Shown: piece by piece, positions 6,791 through 13,883 of the stretch | Numbering within the stretch: position 1 is the stretch's first letter | Layout of the letters: the number at the start of each line of letters is the position of its first letter | NCBI GenBank assembly: GCA_002343185.1 | Contig: DDRT01000020.1 | Span: 1 to 47,130, forward strand | Direction: 5' to 3' | Length of the DNA: 47,130 nt | DNA from: Deltaproteobacteria bacterium UBA2409 | GTDB lineage: Bacteria; Bdellovibrionota_C; UBA2361; DDRT01 | Program-made: the position numbers and the translations under genes | The notes under the pieces: generated by a model | Databases searched by the model: none | What the model saw: only the letters and a program-made list of their open reading frames with translations | What the model was told of the DNA's origin: nothing

Positions 6791-6888
6791 ACATTTCAAA
6801 AGCTTTCAAAATTGAGTGCGAAAAGGATGCAAGATTTCACGAAACCCACATTTTATATGGGTTTTACATGGCTCGGATATTCCACCCC
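6791..6888 (+). repeat. A repeat, copy 4
   Basis: ACATTTCAAAAGCTTTCAAA, GTGCGAAAAGGATGCA, the stem AAACCCA...TGGGTTT, and the end GCTCGGATATTCCACCCC (to 6888). It closes the ars module. The stem differs in sequence from copies 1-3 but still pairs. Confidence 0.75.
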
Positions 6889-6895
6889 ATTTTGC

Positions 6896-6957
6896 GTCGC
6901 TCGCTACGCGAGCTATGCAGAGTGGACTCTGCGAAGCTTTAGCGAAGCAGAGCATGA
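6896..6957. repeat. Tandem hairpins past the metal operon
   Basis: GCTCGC-TAC-GCGAGC (about 6899-6913), then GCAGAGT-GG-ACTCTGC (about 6917-6932), then CTCTGC...GCAGAG spanning GAAGCTTTAGCGAA. The last block also appears after B copy 2 (3441-3466). These sit where a B repeat would be expected, and also downstream of the minus-strand oxidase gene, so they may serve as its terminator. Confidence 0.6.
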
Positions 6958-6974
6958 TAGTTAAATTTTAGCAG

Positions 6975-8285
6975 TTAATGATGATGCTCGTCCCTTTGTT
7001 TTGTGGAGGCGTCTTTAAGTTCACTTTGTGTGATGCCGAGATCCCTCTGGAGTTCAGCGTTAGTAGCTGAAATGGCAACGGTGCCCTCTGGGTTCTTATA
7101 CCACCCCGGATCGTTGTACGCAGTGATTCCTTCTCTGACTTTGAGAATCGTGAACATTCCACCCATATCTATATAACTGAATGGTCCCGGCGCTCCCAGC
7201 ATAGAAATACTATTTTTCGGAATGTTCTTGTGCTGCATGTGTTCCGCATGATCTCCCATTCCTGTTTCTCCCATAGTCATGTAGTCGGGTAGAATCTTTT
7301 TTATCTTTGCATCAAGATCTCCTGGTTCGACCCCAATCATGTTCGGCAAGCCATGACCCATCTGATTCATAGTATGGTGCGTCATATGGCAATGGAGTGC
7401 CCAATCTCCGGGTTCGTTCGCAATGAATTCAATCGACCTTGTGCTTCCAACTGGAGTTAGAACCGTCGTTTCGGGTTGCTGCGCTGATTCTGGAACCTGT
7501 CCACCGTCTGTCTCCGTTATCTTGAATTGATAACCGTGAAGATGGATAGGATGGTGACTCATAGCACTCAAGTTCGCAACCCGAATACGAACCCTATCGC
7601 CTAACTTGGCAACGAGTGGCTCAGTTGCAGGAAATGCTTTCCCATTGAAGGTAAGTAGATTGAACTCAACCATTTCCATTGGGTCAGGTCTGCTAGTACC
7701 AGGTTCGATCTTCCATTCTCCCAGCATTAACGCAAAATCTCTATCAATCTTGGGCTCCTTGCGTTCTTTGGGGTGAATAATGAACAATCCAGTAGTACCG
7801 ATTCCGATTTGAGTCATCTCGTCAAAATGCGAATGATACATATGGGTGCCATGTTGTCGAAGAGTGAATTCATATTTGAAGGTGTCACCTGGTTTTATAG
7901 GAGTTTGATTTAATCCGGAAACCCCATCCATTCCATTGGGCAATAATACTCCGTGCCAGTGGACTGAAGTCGGCTCTGGCAATTTGTTGGTAACATAGAT
8001 TCGTACCTTATCACCTTCAACCGCCTCTATGGTTGGACCGGGCAAATGTCCGTTATACCCCCAAACCCTTGCCTTTAGACCCGGTGCGAACTCGTGTTCA
8101 AATTCCTCAGCTACAAGATGAAAAACCTTTGTATCACCTACCATTCGCCAAGGTAATTTCGTTCCGTTTGGTACAACAACCGGCGTATAACGGTCATCCT
8201 TACCGTCAAATCTCACCTCGGCTCTTAAAGGAGAACCGAATAGAATGAGAAGTGCTGATATCACGAAAAATGCTGCATGTTTCAT
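6975..8285 (-). CDS. Multicopper oxidase, CopA/CueO-like
   Basis: Exported copper-dependent oxidase, 436 residues, probably oxidising Cu(I) or another metal in the periplasm. A Sec signal peptide covers about residues 1-22, with no twin-arginine motif. Copper ligands are all visible: HWHG (109-112), the HMYHSH pair (to 153), HPIHLHG, and the type 1/trinuclear motif HCHMTHHTMNQM. The tail is rich in Met and His (GMGDHAEHMQHK) and ends in HHH, probably extra metal binding. Last gene of the operon, 2 bp after the TolC-like gene. Confidence 0.93.
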   Translation of the reverse strand: MKHAAFFVISALLILFGSPLRAEVRFDGKDDRYTPVVVPNGTKLPWRMVGDTKVFHLVAEEFEHEFAPGLKARVWGYNGHLPGPTIEAVEGDKVRIYVTNKLPEPTSVHWHGVLLPNGMDGVSGLNQTPIKPGDTFKYEFTLRQHGTHMYHSHFDEMTQIGIGTTGLFIIHPKERKEPKIDRDFALMLGEWKIEPGTSRPDPMEMVEFNLLTFNGKAFPATEPLVAKLGDRVRIRVANLSAMSHHPIHLHGYQFKITETDGGQVPESAQQPETTVLTPVGSTRSIEFIANEPGDWALHCHMTHHTMNQMGHGLPNMIGVEPGDLDAKIKKILPDYMTMGETGMGDHAEHMQHKNIPKNSISMLGAPGPFSYIDMGGMFTILKVREGITAYNDPGWYKNPEGTVAISATNAELQRDLGITQSELKDASTKQRDEHHH

Positions 8286-8287
8286 TA

Positions 8288-9643
8288 TTAAATTGCCTCC
8301 TGTTCTAGTTTCGAAGGCATTAGACCATTACGCACGGATTCAAGTTCACTCAGCAAAAGCCAATAGCTTTTAAGCGCGGAAATGTAGTCTTTGCCTATTT
8401 CTATTTGCTTGTTTTTTGCTTCGAAGAGTTGGAAGGCGCCAACAAGCATAGCGTTATAATTTTTCTGCGTCTCTGAAACTAGCTTAGCTTGTAAGGGCAG
8501 TAAGGTTTTTTTGTATCCGGTTAAACGAGACTCGACAAGTTTGATCCTTTTCAAAAGCGACCGCGTACGAGCTTGAACTTGAGTCTGCAGATCAATCGCC
8601 AGATCGTATTGTTGTTGCATTGCCGCATTAGCTCGAAAAATTTCTGTCTGCCCCTGATTAGAAATCGGAAGCGGAAGACTGAAAGCTGAACCCCATTTTC
8701 CTCCACCTTCTTTGGCACCCGATACTCCGAGTTCTGAATCTCCAAATATTTTAAACCGCTCTGCAATATCCAAAGAACCCGATAGAGTGAGAAGCCTTTG
8801 TCTTGCTTTAGCTAGTGCAAGGTTGTTCATCATAGCTTCCTTCTCTATTTGTTCAATTTCCCCTACCGGAGTCTTTGCCTCCGATAGACGCTTTGGAGCT
8901 TTCCAATCTGTTCGCGCAATCTCTAACCCTAGCAGTAAATTTAACTCTTCCCTGGTTGCCGCAAGGTCTTCCTCGTGGGCAGTGATCTCAATCTTCAAAG
9001 ATTCATAATTCGATTGCTCCTGTACAAGATCCAGATCGGTTATGTTCCCAGCTTTATGAAGCCTAACAGCTAAATCTTTTGAAGCCTCAAGTGCAATTAA
9101 AGCTGTCTTTGACATTTCAAGTAATTGCTCGGATGCCTGGTATTCAAAGAAAGCTCTTCTCACGTTGTAAGCCAGAGACAATGCTTTCTCGATAACATCG
9201 AGCTTGGCTTCCTCGAATTCAGACTGCGCGATTTTTTTTCGGAGTGGAATCTCAAAGACCTTTATAAAGCTCTGGACGATAGACAGTTCCAGATTAGGTC
9301 CTTCACTTGGAAAACGAATTTCTCCACTAAAAATAGGATTGGGAAACAGACCAGCTTGCACAAGATCAGCTTGAGCAATTCCTAGCTGCTGATAAGTGGC
9401 TTGTAGTCGTTTGTTGTTCAATAGAGCAATCTGAGTCGCGCTGTCTGCTGTAAGATCATTTGAGAGCAGCTTTGTAATCTCTTGTTCAATTTTCTGATCA
9501 TCTTCCGCTCCAGTTTTCCAATAGAGTTTTTGCCTTGTTCGGGAAGAAAACGTTTCGTTCACTTCATTAAAACCCAACTGATGTGTGAACGTGGCACACC
9601 CAGACAAAGTTAGAAGTAAGGTAATCGAAATAAATAGTCTCAT
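8288..9643 (-). CDS. TolC/CusC-family outer membrane factor, lipoprotein
   Basis: Outer-membrane channel of an efflux or export system, 451 residues. The N-terminal lipobox LTLSGC predicts an acylated Cys19 or so. The body shows the two OEP repeats of long coiled helices (AQADLVQAGLFPNPIFSGEI, AGNITDLDLVQEQSNYESLK, NYNAMLVGAFQLFEAKNKQIE). In heavy-metal systems such a protein works with an RND pump and membrane fusion protein, but neither is encoded nearby. It lies 2 bp after the HMA-MauE gene and 2 bp before the oxidase. Confidence 0.9.
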   Translation of the reverse strand: MRLFISITLLLTLSGCATFTHQLGFNEVNETFSSRTRQKLYWKTGAEDDQKIEQEITKLLSNDLTADSATQIALLNNKRLQATYQQLGIAQADLVQAGLFPNPIFSGEIRFPSEGPNLELSIVQSFIKVFEIPLRKKIAQSEFEEAKLDVIEKALSLAYNVRRAFFEYQASEQLLEMSKTALIALEASKDLAVRLHKAGNITDLDLVQEQSNYESLKIEITAHEEDLAATREELNLLLGLEIARTDWKAPKRLSEAKTPVGEIEQIEKEAMMNNLALAKARQRLLTLSGSLDIAERFKIFGDSELGVSGAKEGGGKWGSAFSLPLPISNQGQTEIFRANAAMQQQYDLAIDLQTQVQARTRSLLKRIKLVESRLTGYKKTLLPLQAKLVSETQKNYNAMLVGAFQLFEAKNKQIEIGKDYISALKSYWLLLSELESVRNGLMPSKLEQEAI

Positions 9644-9645
9644 GT

Positions 9646-10374
9646 TTAATACTGCATTTGATGAATAATCATTATGAATGCCATTAGCCCCATCGTAACA
9701 TCTTCAACCAAAGTAACTTTTGTCATGGGAAGTTTAAGTGCTGTGCCAAGACATGCACATTGAAACTTTCGTTTCGTTCTTAACGCCTGTAGCACACCAA
9801 CTGAACCAATTGACATTAAAATTAAGGTGGCAATGTTAGTTGCAAGAGGTGCAAACCCAGTAAAGAAAGCAATTCCCAAGAGCAGTTCGATGAACGGGTA
9901 AGAAAGCCCATAGGTGCGGCTGCGTGACGCAATAATGTCATAAGTTGCGTAGGCTTCAGCAAAACCAGAAAGATTTAGGAGTTTGAAGAGCGAGAAGACA
10001 ACGAAGAAACCACCCATGAAGTTATTCATGAGTGAAGTGAATGAATAGTCGCCTGCAATCCAGGCACGAAGAAACACGCCGCCAACGATGTATGACAATA
10101 TTACGAAAAGTGGCGTTAACTTCTCATCGTTCGGATCATTTGGAATCTCAGTCGCTGACTGGTGCGCTGACAGCTCCGATTTCCCAACTTTATATTCTCC
10201 TACTGTTGAGATAATTGCCTGTAACTCATCATTCGTTATTGAATTTGAGGAGAACTTCACCCTAGGGGGTGAAAGTGTGACAGTCGCGTCAGAAAATCCT
10301 GCAGCTTTCAGCGCCTGATCTATCTTAGTGACGCAGCTACCGCATTTCATTCCTTCTATATTAAATTCACTCAT
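9646..10374 (-). CDS. HMA metal-binding domain fused to a MauE/DoxX-like membrane domain
   Basis: Residues 1-65 are a ferredoxin-fold heavy-metal domain with the GMKCGSC site (C11, C14), as in CopZ or MerP. Residues about 85-240 form four to five membrane helices of MauE/DoxX type, with a second thiol site FQCACLG (C206, C208) followed by KLPM. A soluble metallochaperone joined to a thiol-bearing membrane domain suggests metal hand-off across the inner membrane, somewhat like MerP-MerT (inference). First gene of the operon, facing csoR across a shared operator. Confidence 0.85.
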   Translation of the reverse strand: MSEFNIEGMKCGSCVTKIDQALKAAGFSDATVTLSPPRVKFSSNSITNDELQAIISTVGEYKVGKSELSAHQSATEIPNDPNDEKLTPLFVILSYIVGGVFLRAWIAGDYSFTSLMNNFMGGFFVVFSLFKLLNLSGFAEAYATYDIIASRSRTYGLSYPFIELLLGIAFFTGFAPLATNIATLILMSIGSVGVLQALRTKRKFQCACLGTALKLPMTKVTLVEDVTMGLMAFIMIIHQMQY

Positions 10375-10389
10375 AATAACTCTCCATAC

Positions 10390-10423
10390 TTGACACTATA
10401 TACCCCCAGGGGGTATATTGCAA
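10390..10423. promoter_or_regulatory. CsoR operator with two face-to-face promoters
   Basis: ATATACCCCC (10398-10407), A, GGGGGTATAT (10409-10418): a perfect palindrome of the CsoR/RcnR operator type. Plus strand: TTGACA (10390-10395), 18 bp, TATATT (10414-10419), leading to csoR. Minus strand: TTGCAA (10423-10418), 17 bp, TATAGT (10400-10395), leading to the HMA-MauE operon. The two promoters overlap almost completely, so one bound repressor would silence both. Confidence 0.85.
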
Positions 10424-10460
10424 TAGATAATGTTGAACATTTTGAAATTAAAGGTGAAAA

Positions 10461-10778
10461 ATGGCTAAAAACAAATTAGGAGCGTGCTGTGGTGAGTTAG
10501 CTTCAGCACAATCGCATCCAGATCATTCAAAGGAGCTGCATAGAATTAACCGTATTTCGGGGCAACTCGAAGGGATAAAACGAATGATTTCAGAGCGTGA
10601 ATATTGCCCCAAAATCATCACACAAATTCAGGCAGTTAGAGCTGCTTTGAAATCTCTCGAGTCCGTAGTCCTGGAGAAGCATTTAGGTATGTGCGTTAAA
10701 GATGCTTTGGCATCTAGAGACGAGAAGGAAGCGAACAGAAAGATGAAAGAGCTGATGGAGGTTTTCCGCATAAGATAA
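10461..10778 (+). CDS. csoR: CsoR-family copper-sensing repressor
   Basis: All-helical metal sensor, 105 residues. The ligand set C49, H74, C78 has the 25- and 4-residue spacings of Mycobacterium CsoR (C36/H61/C65), which indicates Cu(I). The DNA-contacting first helix is HRINRISGQLEGIKRMI. An extra N-terminal CC pair (ACCGEL, residues 8-13) is outside the normal fold. Divergent from the HMA-MauE/TolC/oxidase operon and likely represses both directions through the shared palindrome. Confidence 0.92.
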   Translation: MAKNKLGACCGELASAQSHPDHSKELHRINRISGQLEGIKRMISEREYCPKIITQIQAVRAALKSLESVVLEKHLGMCVKDALASRDEKEANRKMKELMEVFRIR

Positions 10779-10890
10779 TTCTTCCAAAATTGTTACTTGG
10801 TTAAATTTATCGATAGAAAGTTTTGACATAGGGAAAAATCTCTATCGCAGTGCATATAATCAGGTGTCGAGTGATACGAGTATAATTCCA

Positions 10891-11523
10891 CTAAAGCAAA
10901 TTTTTTATACATTTTTCAATTTCTTGAGCAACAAGCTTATTTCCATCCACTGAAAGATGCACTCCATCAGAAGTCAGAATCCCCATTTCATTATCTTCAC
11001 GATTATTGTTCATTAGGTATTCAAGAAACGCAGTCCTTATGTCGCATAATGGAAGGCTCCTCTCTTTAGCTAAATCTCTAATTATAGATGAGTAACTATC
11101 AAGTATATTATCAAGTTCATTCACCTGCTTCTCCCCAATTACACCAAGTGTACAAAGTGCAACTTTATTTCCAAGATCAGTAAGAGTACTAATTAAATGA
11201 GTAAGTTCAGCAGTGAATCTTTCTCTTGGAGTTCCTGAAAATCCTAAAAAACCCCAAACATCATTAGTACCAATAAAAACAACAACAAATGATGGTGATA
11301 CAACATCCCTATCTATCCTGCCTAAAAGATCTGAAACCTTATCCCCTGAAATGCCCATGTTATAGAAATTGTATTGAGGATATTTTTGCCTCAAGATTTT
11401 AACCCATCCCTCTTCAAGATCTCCCATCTCGGTTAAAGAATCCCCTAGTAGTACTATTCGATTTGAGGCTGGCTCGGCAGTGGCTGACATTACAAAAATT
11501 ACCAATAATAATATGACTTTCAT
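10891..11523 (-). CDS. SGNH/GDSL hydrolase, exported
   Basis: Serine esterase or lipase-like enzyme of 210 residues, with a signal peptide (MKVILLLVIFVMSATAEP). Block I is VLLGDSLTEMGD with the nucleophilic Ser, block II has the Gly in NMGISGDK, block III is FIGTNDVW, and block V is SDGVHLSVDG with the catalytic Asp-x-x-His. All four SGNH residues are present. Natural substrate unknown; homologues include TesA-like thioesterases and carbohydrate esterases. Stands alone. The AT content is higher than in the ars and copper genes to its left. Confidence 0.88.
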   Translation of the reverse strand: MKVILLLVIFVMSATAEPASNRIVLLGDSLTEMGDLEEGWVKILRQKYPQYNFYNMGISGDKVSDLLGRIDRDVVSPSFVVVFIGTNDVWGFLGFSGTPRERFTAELTHLISTLTDLGNKVALCTLGVIGEKQVNELDNILDSYSSIIRDLAKERSLPLCDIRTAFLEYLMNNNREDNEMGILTSDGVHLSVDGNKLVAQEIEKCIKNLL

Positions 11524-11572
11524 ATCAAAATAATATTTTTGATTAGCATATCTGCTATCTATAAGATAAGGT

Positions 11573-12067
11573 ATGCCAATTACTAAACAGATAAAGGATG
11601 CAAGCTCCCTTTTAGGTCAGTCGATTAAAGCACTAGCTAACCTTCAAAATCCGGAAGTTACTAAAGCATTAGCAGATCTAGAAGAAGCAAATCGTATGCT
11701 CACTGGAGTATTAAAAGTGGTCGCTGGAGAGAAATCCTTAAATAAGGATAAATCACAGTTACACAATATTGCAGATAAACTCTCAAATTGTCTTATATTC
11801 AAATTTAGAACACTTCCCATCGAATCAATTGTTAAAGGTTTAATAGAACTTCATGATAAGCTAGGTGATGAGAATTTAAACTTGGTAGACTTTCGAAACA
11901 GCATGATAGGATCTATTCTTCAGGGTCGAAGGGAAAATTTAGGATCATTACCCGAGGATCTAGTCAAAAATGGTTGTCTTGAGAGAGTAAGAACTGAGCA
12001 AGGACTTAGATATCGTCTAACTGATGAATTTAAAGATGCCGTTACTAAGTATAAGCTTGAAAGATAG
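11573..12067 (+). CDS. Hypothetical protein, 164 residues
   Basis: I do not recognise this protein. The N-terminal half is helical and may form a coiled coil (ALADLEEANRMLTGVLKVV). The C-terminal 50 residues (MIGSILQGRRENLGSLPEDL...NGCLERVRTEQGLRYRLTDEF) look like a winged helix, where the strand-turn-strand GLRYRLTDEF would be the wing. No signal peptide or membrane segment. Convergent with the ArsR-type gene at 12071, 3 bp apart. Confidence 0.6.
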   Translation: MPITKQIKDASSLLGQSIKALANLQNPEVTKALADLEEANRMLTGVLKVVAGEKSLNKDKSQLHNIADKLSNCLIFKFRTLPIESIVKGLIELHDKLGDENLNLVDFRNSMIGSILQGRRENLGSLPEDLVKNGCLERVRTEQGLRYRLTDEFKDAVTKYKLER

Positions 12068-12070
12068 ATT

Positions 12071-12379
12071 CTAATTAACCTTCACACTCTTACAAACTAT
12101 CGAGCAGATCTCATTTAAACTCTGATCGATTATACGGTACAAAACACTTAACCCATCTTTTCTTCTACCGATAAGTTTAGCTGATACCAAAACTGATAGA
12201 TGTCTTGAAACATTGGGTTGGCTTAGACCAGTTGCTTCAACAATCTCAGTAACACTCATTTCTCTTGTATGAAGTGCCTGAATAATTTTAAGCCTGCTCA
12301 CCTCACCAAGTGCCTTAAATCTGGCTGCAACAGCCTCAATCGCCCCTTCTGGAAGCCCTTTTAATACATTTTTTTTCAT
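12071..12379 (-). CDS. ArsR/SmtB-family regulator, likely sulfide-responsive type
   Basis: Winged-helix repressor of 102 residues. The recognition helix is in MSVTEIVEATGLSQPNVSRHLSVLVSAKLI, with the wing GRRKDGLSVLYRI. It has two Cys close to the C-terminus (ICSIVC) but no metal-site CxC in the recognition helix, so it is not a classic arsenic sensor. BigR/SqrR regulators next to YeeE/YedE genes respond to sulfide or persulfide, and the context fits that. The Cys pattern is not identical to SqrR, so this assignment is inference. Divergent from the transporter operon it probably controls. Confidence 0.8.
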   Translation of the reverse strand: MKKNVLKGLPEGAIEAVAARFKALGEVSRLKIIQALHTREMSVTEIVEATGLSQPNVSRHLSVLVSAKLIGRRKDGLSVLYRIIDQSLNEICSIVCKSVKVN

Positions 12380-12384
12380 TTGAC

Positions 12385-12413
12385 TTGACTTTATATCATT
12401 ATATGATTATATA
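12385..12413 (+). promoter_or_regulatory. Promoter with internal operator for the YeeE operon
   Basis: TTGACT (12385-12390), 17 bp, TATATA (12408-12413). The spacer contains ATCAT-TAT-ATGAT (12395-12407), a perfect inverted repeat within very AT-rich sequence, where the divergent ArsR-type repressor could sit. Confidence 0.55.
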
Positions 12414-12536
12414 ATAATATATGTCAACAAAACCTGCGTCATGTAAAAACAAATTCTTCTGCTCACCATGTCTTTATATATGGAGTGTTGTGTTCCTAAT
12501 AATGGTGGTTCAAGAGTTGGTATGGAGATAACTAAG

Positions 12537-13037
12537 ATGAAAAATAAACGTTCATATATCGTTGGTATTGGAATCGGAATTCTAAGCTGGATTGTGTTTG
12601 TAGTAGTTAATGCTCCACTTGGAATAACAACAGCTCTTTCTGAAGCATCTGGAGCAGTAGCAATACCACTATTAGGTGCTCAAGCGGTTGAAGCAAATCC
12701 ATATTGGGCAAAAACAGTTCCTGCATGGGATTATGGAACTTTATTTTTAGTAGGAACTTTTCTAGGAGCTCTATTAAGCTCAAAACTTGAAAAAACTTTT
12801 AAGTGGGAACTTGTGCCTCTTACTTGGAGCGAAAAGTTTGGGCCTAAAATAGCACCAAGATTTATTGGGGCATTTATTGGTGGAATTATAGCTATGTATG
12901 GTGCAAGGCTTGCAGGAGGATGCACAAGCGGTCATGGAATTAGTGGCTCTCTTCAGTTAGCAGTTAGTAGCTGGACATTCTTTTTAGTTATGTTCGTTTC
13001 AGGTGCAACTACTGCAAAAATTTTATTTAGAAAGTAG
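12537..13037 (+). CDS. YeeE/YedE-family transporter, N-terminal half protein
   Basis: Integral membrane subunit that moves sulfur compounds (thiosulfate in characterised YeeE). Several hydrophobic helices, with the signature GGCTSGHGISG carrying the transport-linked Cys. I start at the ATG at 12537 because GGAG lies 9 nt upstream and MKNKRSYIVGIGIGI is a natural membrane start. The frame is open back to an ATG at 12468, but that adds 23 non-membrane residues with no ribosome site. The two-protein arrangement with the next gene is common in this family. Confidence 0.88.
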   Translation: MKNKRSYIVGIGIGILSWIVFVVVNAPLGITTALSEASGAVAIPLLGAQAVEANPYWAKTVPAWDYGTLFLVGTFLGALLSSKLEKTFKWELVPLTWSEKFGPKIAPRFIGAFIGGIIAMYGARLAGGCTSGHGISGSLQLAVSSWTFFLVMFVSGATTAKILFRK

Positions 13038-13046
13038 GAGTATTTT

Positions 13047-13595
13047 ATGCCATTTACAGGAACCACTAGCTTAATCCTTGCTGTAGTGTTTGGGGGGCTC
13101 TTTGGGGCACTTCTTCAAAGAGGTAGAGTTGCTGATTATAATGTTATTGTTAATCAGTTTCGATTTAAAGATTTCACAGTCTTAAGAGTAATGTTAACAG
13201 CGATAGTTGTTGGAGGTATCGGCGTATACTTTCTTAACTACTTTGACCTTGCTCAATATCACATCAAATCAGCCGATATGCTTGGAGTGATTCTTGGAGC
13301 TACTCTTTTTGGAATTGGAATGGTTCTCTACGGATATTGCCCAGGCACAGGAGTTGCTGCAGTTGGAACAGGAAGTCTTCATGCACTGATTGGTTTTTTA
13401 GGAATGCTAGTAGGTGGGATATTTTATGCCCTTAGCTTTTCTTGGGTAAAAGAGAATATTTTATCAGTAATGTCTTTTGGTAAAATTAGACTCCCTGATA
13501 TTACAGGAGTTCATGATCTTGTATGGTTAGTAGCCCTGCTATTTATTGCTATAGTGCTTTTTAGATACCTTGATCGTAGGGATTCAGAAGTATAG
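13047..13595 (+). CDS. YeeE/YedE-family transporter, C-terminal half protein
   Basis: Second half-transporter of 182 residues, with five or so membrane helices and the paired Cys motif GYCPGTGVAAVG. It presumably forms one sulfur channel with the preceding protein. Starts 9 bp after it, with AGGAG upstream. Regulated with it from the promoter at 12385. Confidence 0.88.
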   Translation: MPFTGTTSLILAVVFGGLFGALLQRGRVADYNVIVNQFRFKDFTVLRVMLTAIVVGGIGVYFLNYFDLAQYHIKSADMLGVILGATLFGIGMVLYGYCPGTGVAAVGTGSLHALIGFLGMLVGGIFYALSFSWVKENILSVMSFGKIRLPDITGVHDLVWLVALLFIAIVLFRYLDRRDSEV

Positions 13596-13607
13596 TAATT
13601 ATGTAGA

Positions 13608-13883
13608 ATGGCAATTATGAGTGAAGCCAAAAGCGAATCGGCTCTTAGGGACTACCTAGCTCTTGAGAGAACCGTGATGTCAAACGAAAGAACACTACTT
13701 GCTTATATAAGAACAGGCCTTGCACTCTGTGTAACAGGATTTACAGGGGGATACCTTTTTACTGAGGTAAAGACTTTGGCGATCTTTGTAACAGTTGTAG
13801 GAATATTAGTTGTTGCACTTGGCATCATTAGATTCCTACATGTTAAAAAGCGACTCCTCTTAAGAAGCGAAATTGCTTCTTAA
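13608..13883 (+). CDS. DUF202 (YidH-like) membrane protein
   Basis: Small membrane protein of 91 residues. The DUF202 signature NERTLLAYIRTGLAL begins around residue 26, followed by two membrane helices. Function unknown in the family. Met4 (13617) is an alternative start. It follows the YeeE pair by 12 bp, so it is probably in the same transcript; its 3' end overlaps the convergent gene by 4 bp. Confidence 0.85.
   Translation: MAIMSEAKSESALRDYLALERTVMSNERTLLAYIRTGLALCVTGFTGGYLFTEVKTLAIFVTVVGILVVALGIIRFLHVKKRLLLRSEIAS

Larger units (their letters stand above)
111..6888 (+). mobile_element. Composite tRNA-anchored array of small cargo modules bounded by A and B repeats
   Basis: From the tRNA-His end, modules follow one another. 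First comes an empty B unit (111-244). Then come B + AbiE + A (245-2221), Fic + A (2222-3308), B + GNAT + A (3309-4175), and B + crcB/ars + A (4176-6888). Junctions fall at a shared CNCCC core, and intact copies of the tRNA-His tail sit at 226-245 and 3424-3441. No integrase or transposase is encoded. The layout matches what is known of accreted, integrase-less elements (cis-mobilizable elements) at tRNA genes. Grouping the modules into one system is inference; the repeats are seen directly. The cargo is typical accessory material (toxin-antitoxin, Fic, acetyltransferase, arsenic resistance). Confidence 0.65.

Noticed and set aside
10811..10847. CGATAGA...TCTATCG inverted repeat with TTTTGACA and TATAAT nearby
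   Set aside because: The loop is 23 nt, the -35/-10 spacing is about 26 bp, and it would transcribe antisense into the SGNH gene. No support as a terminator or promoter.
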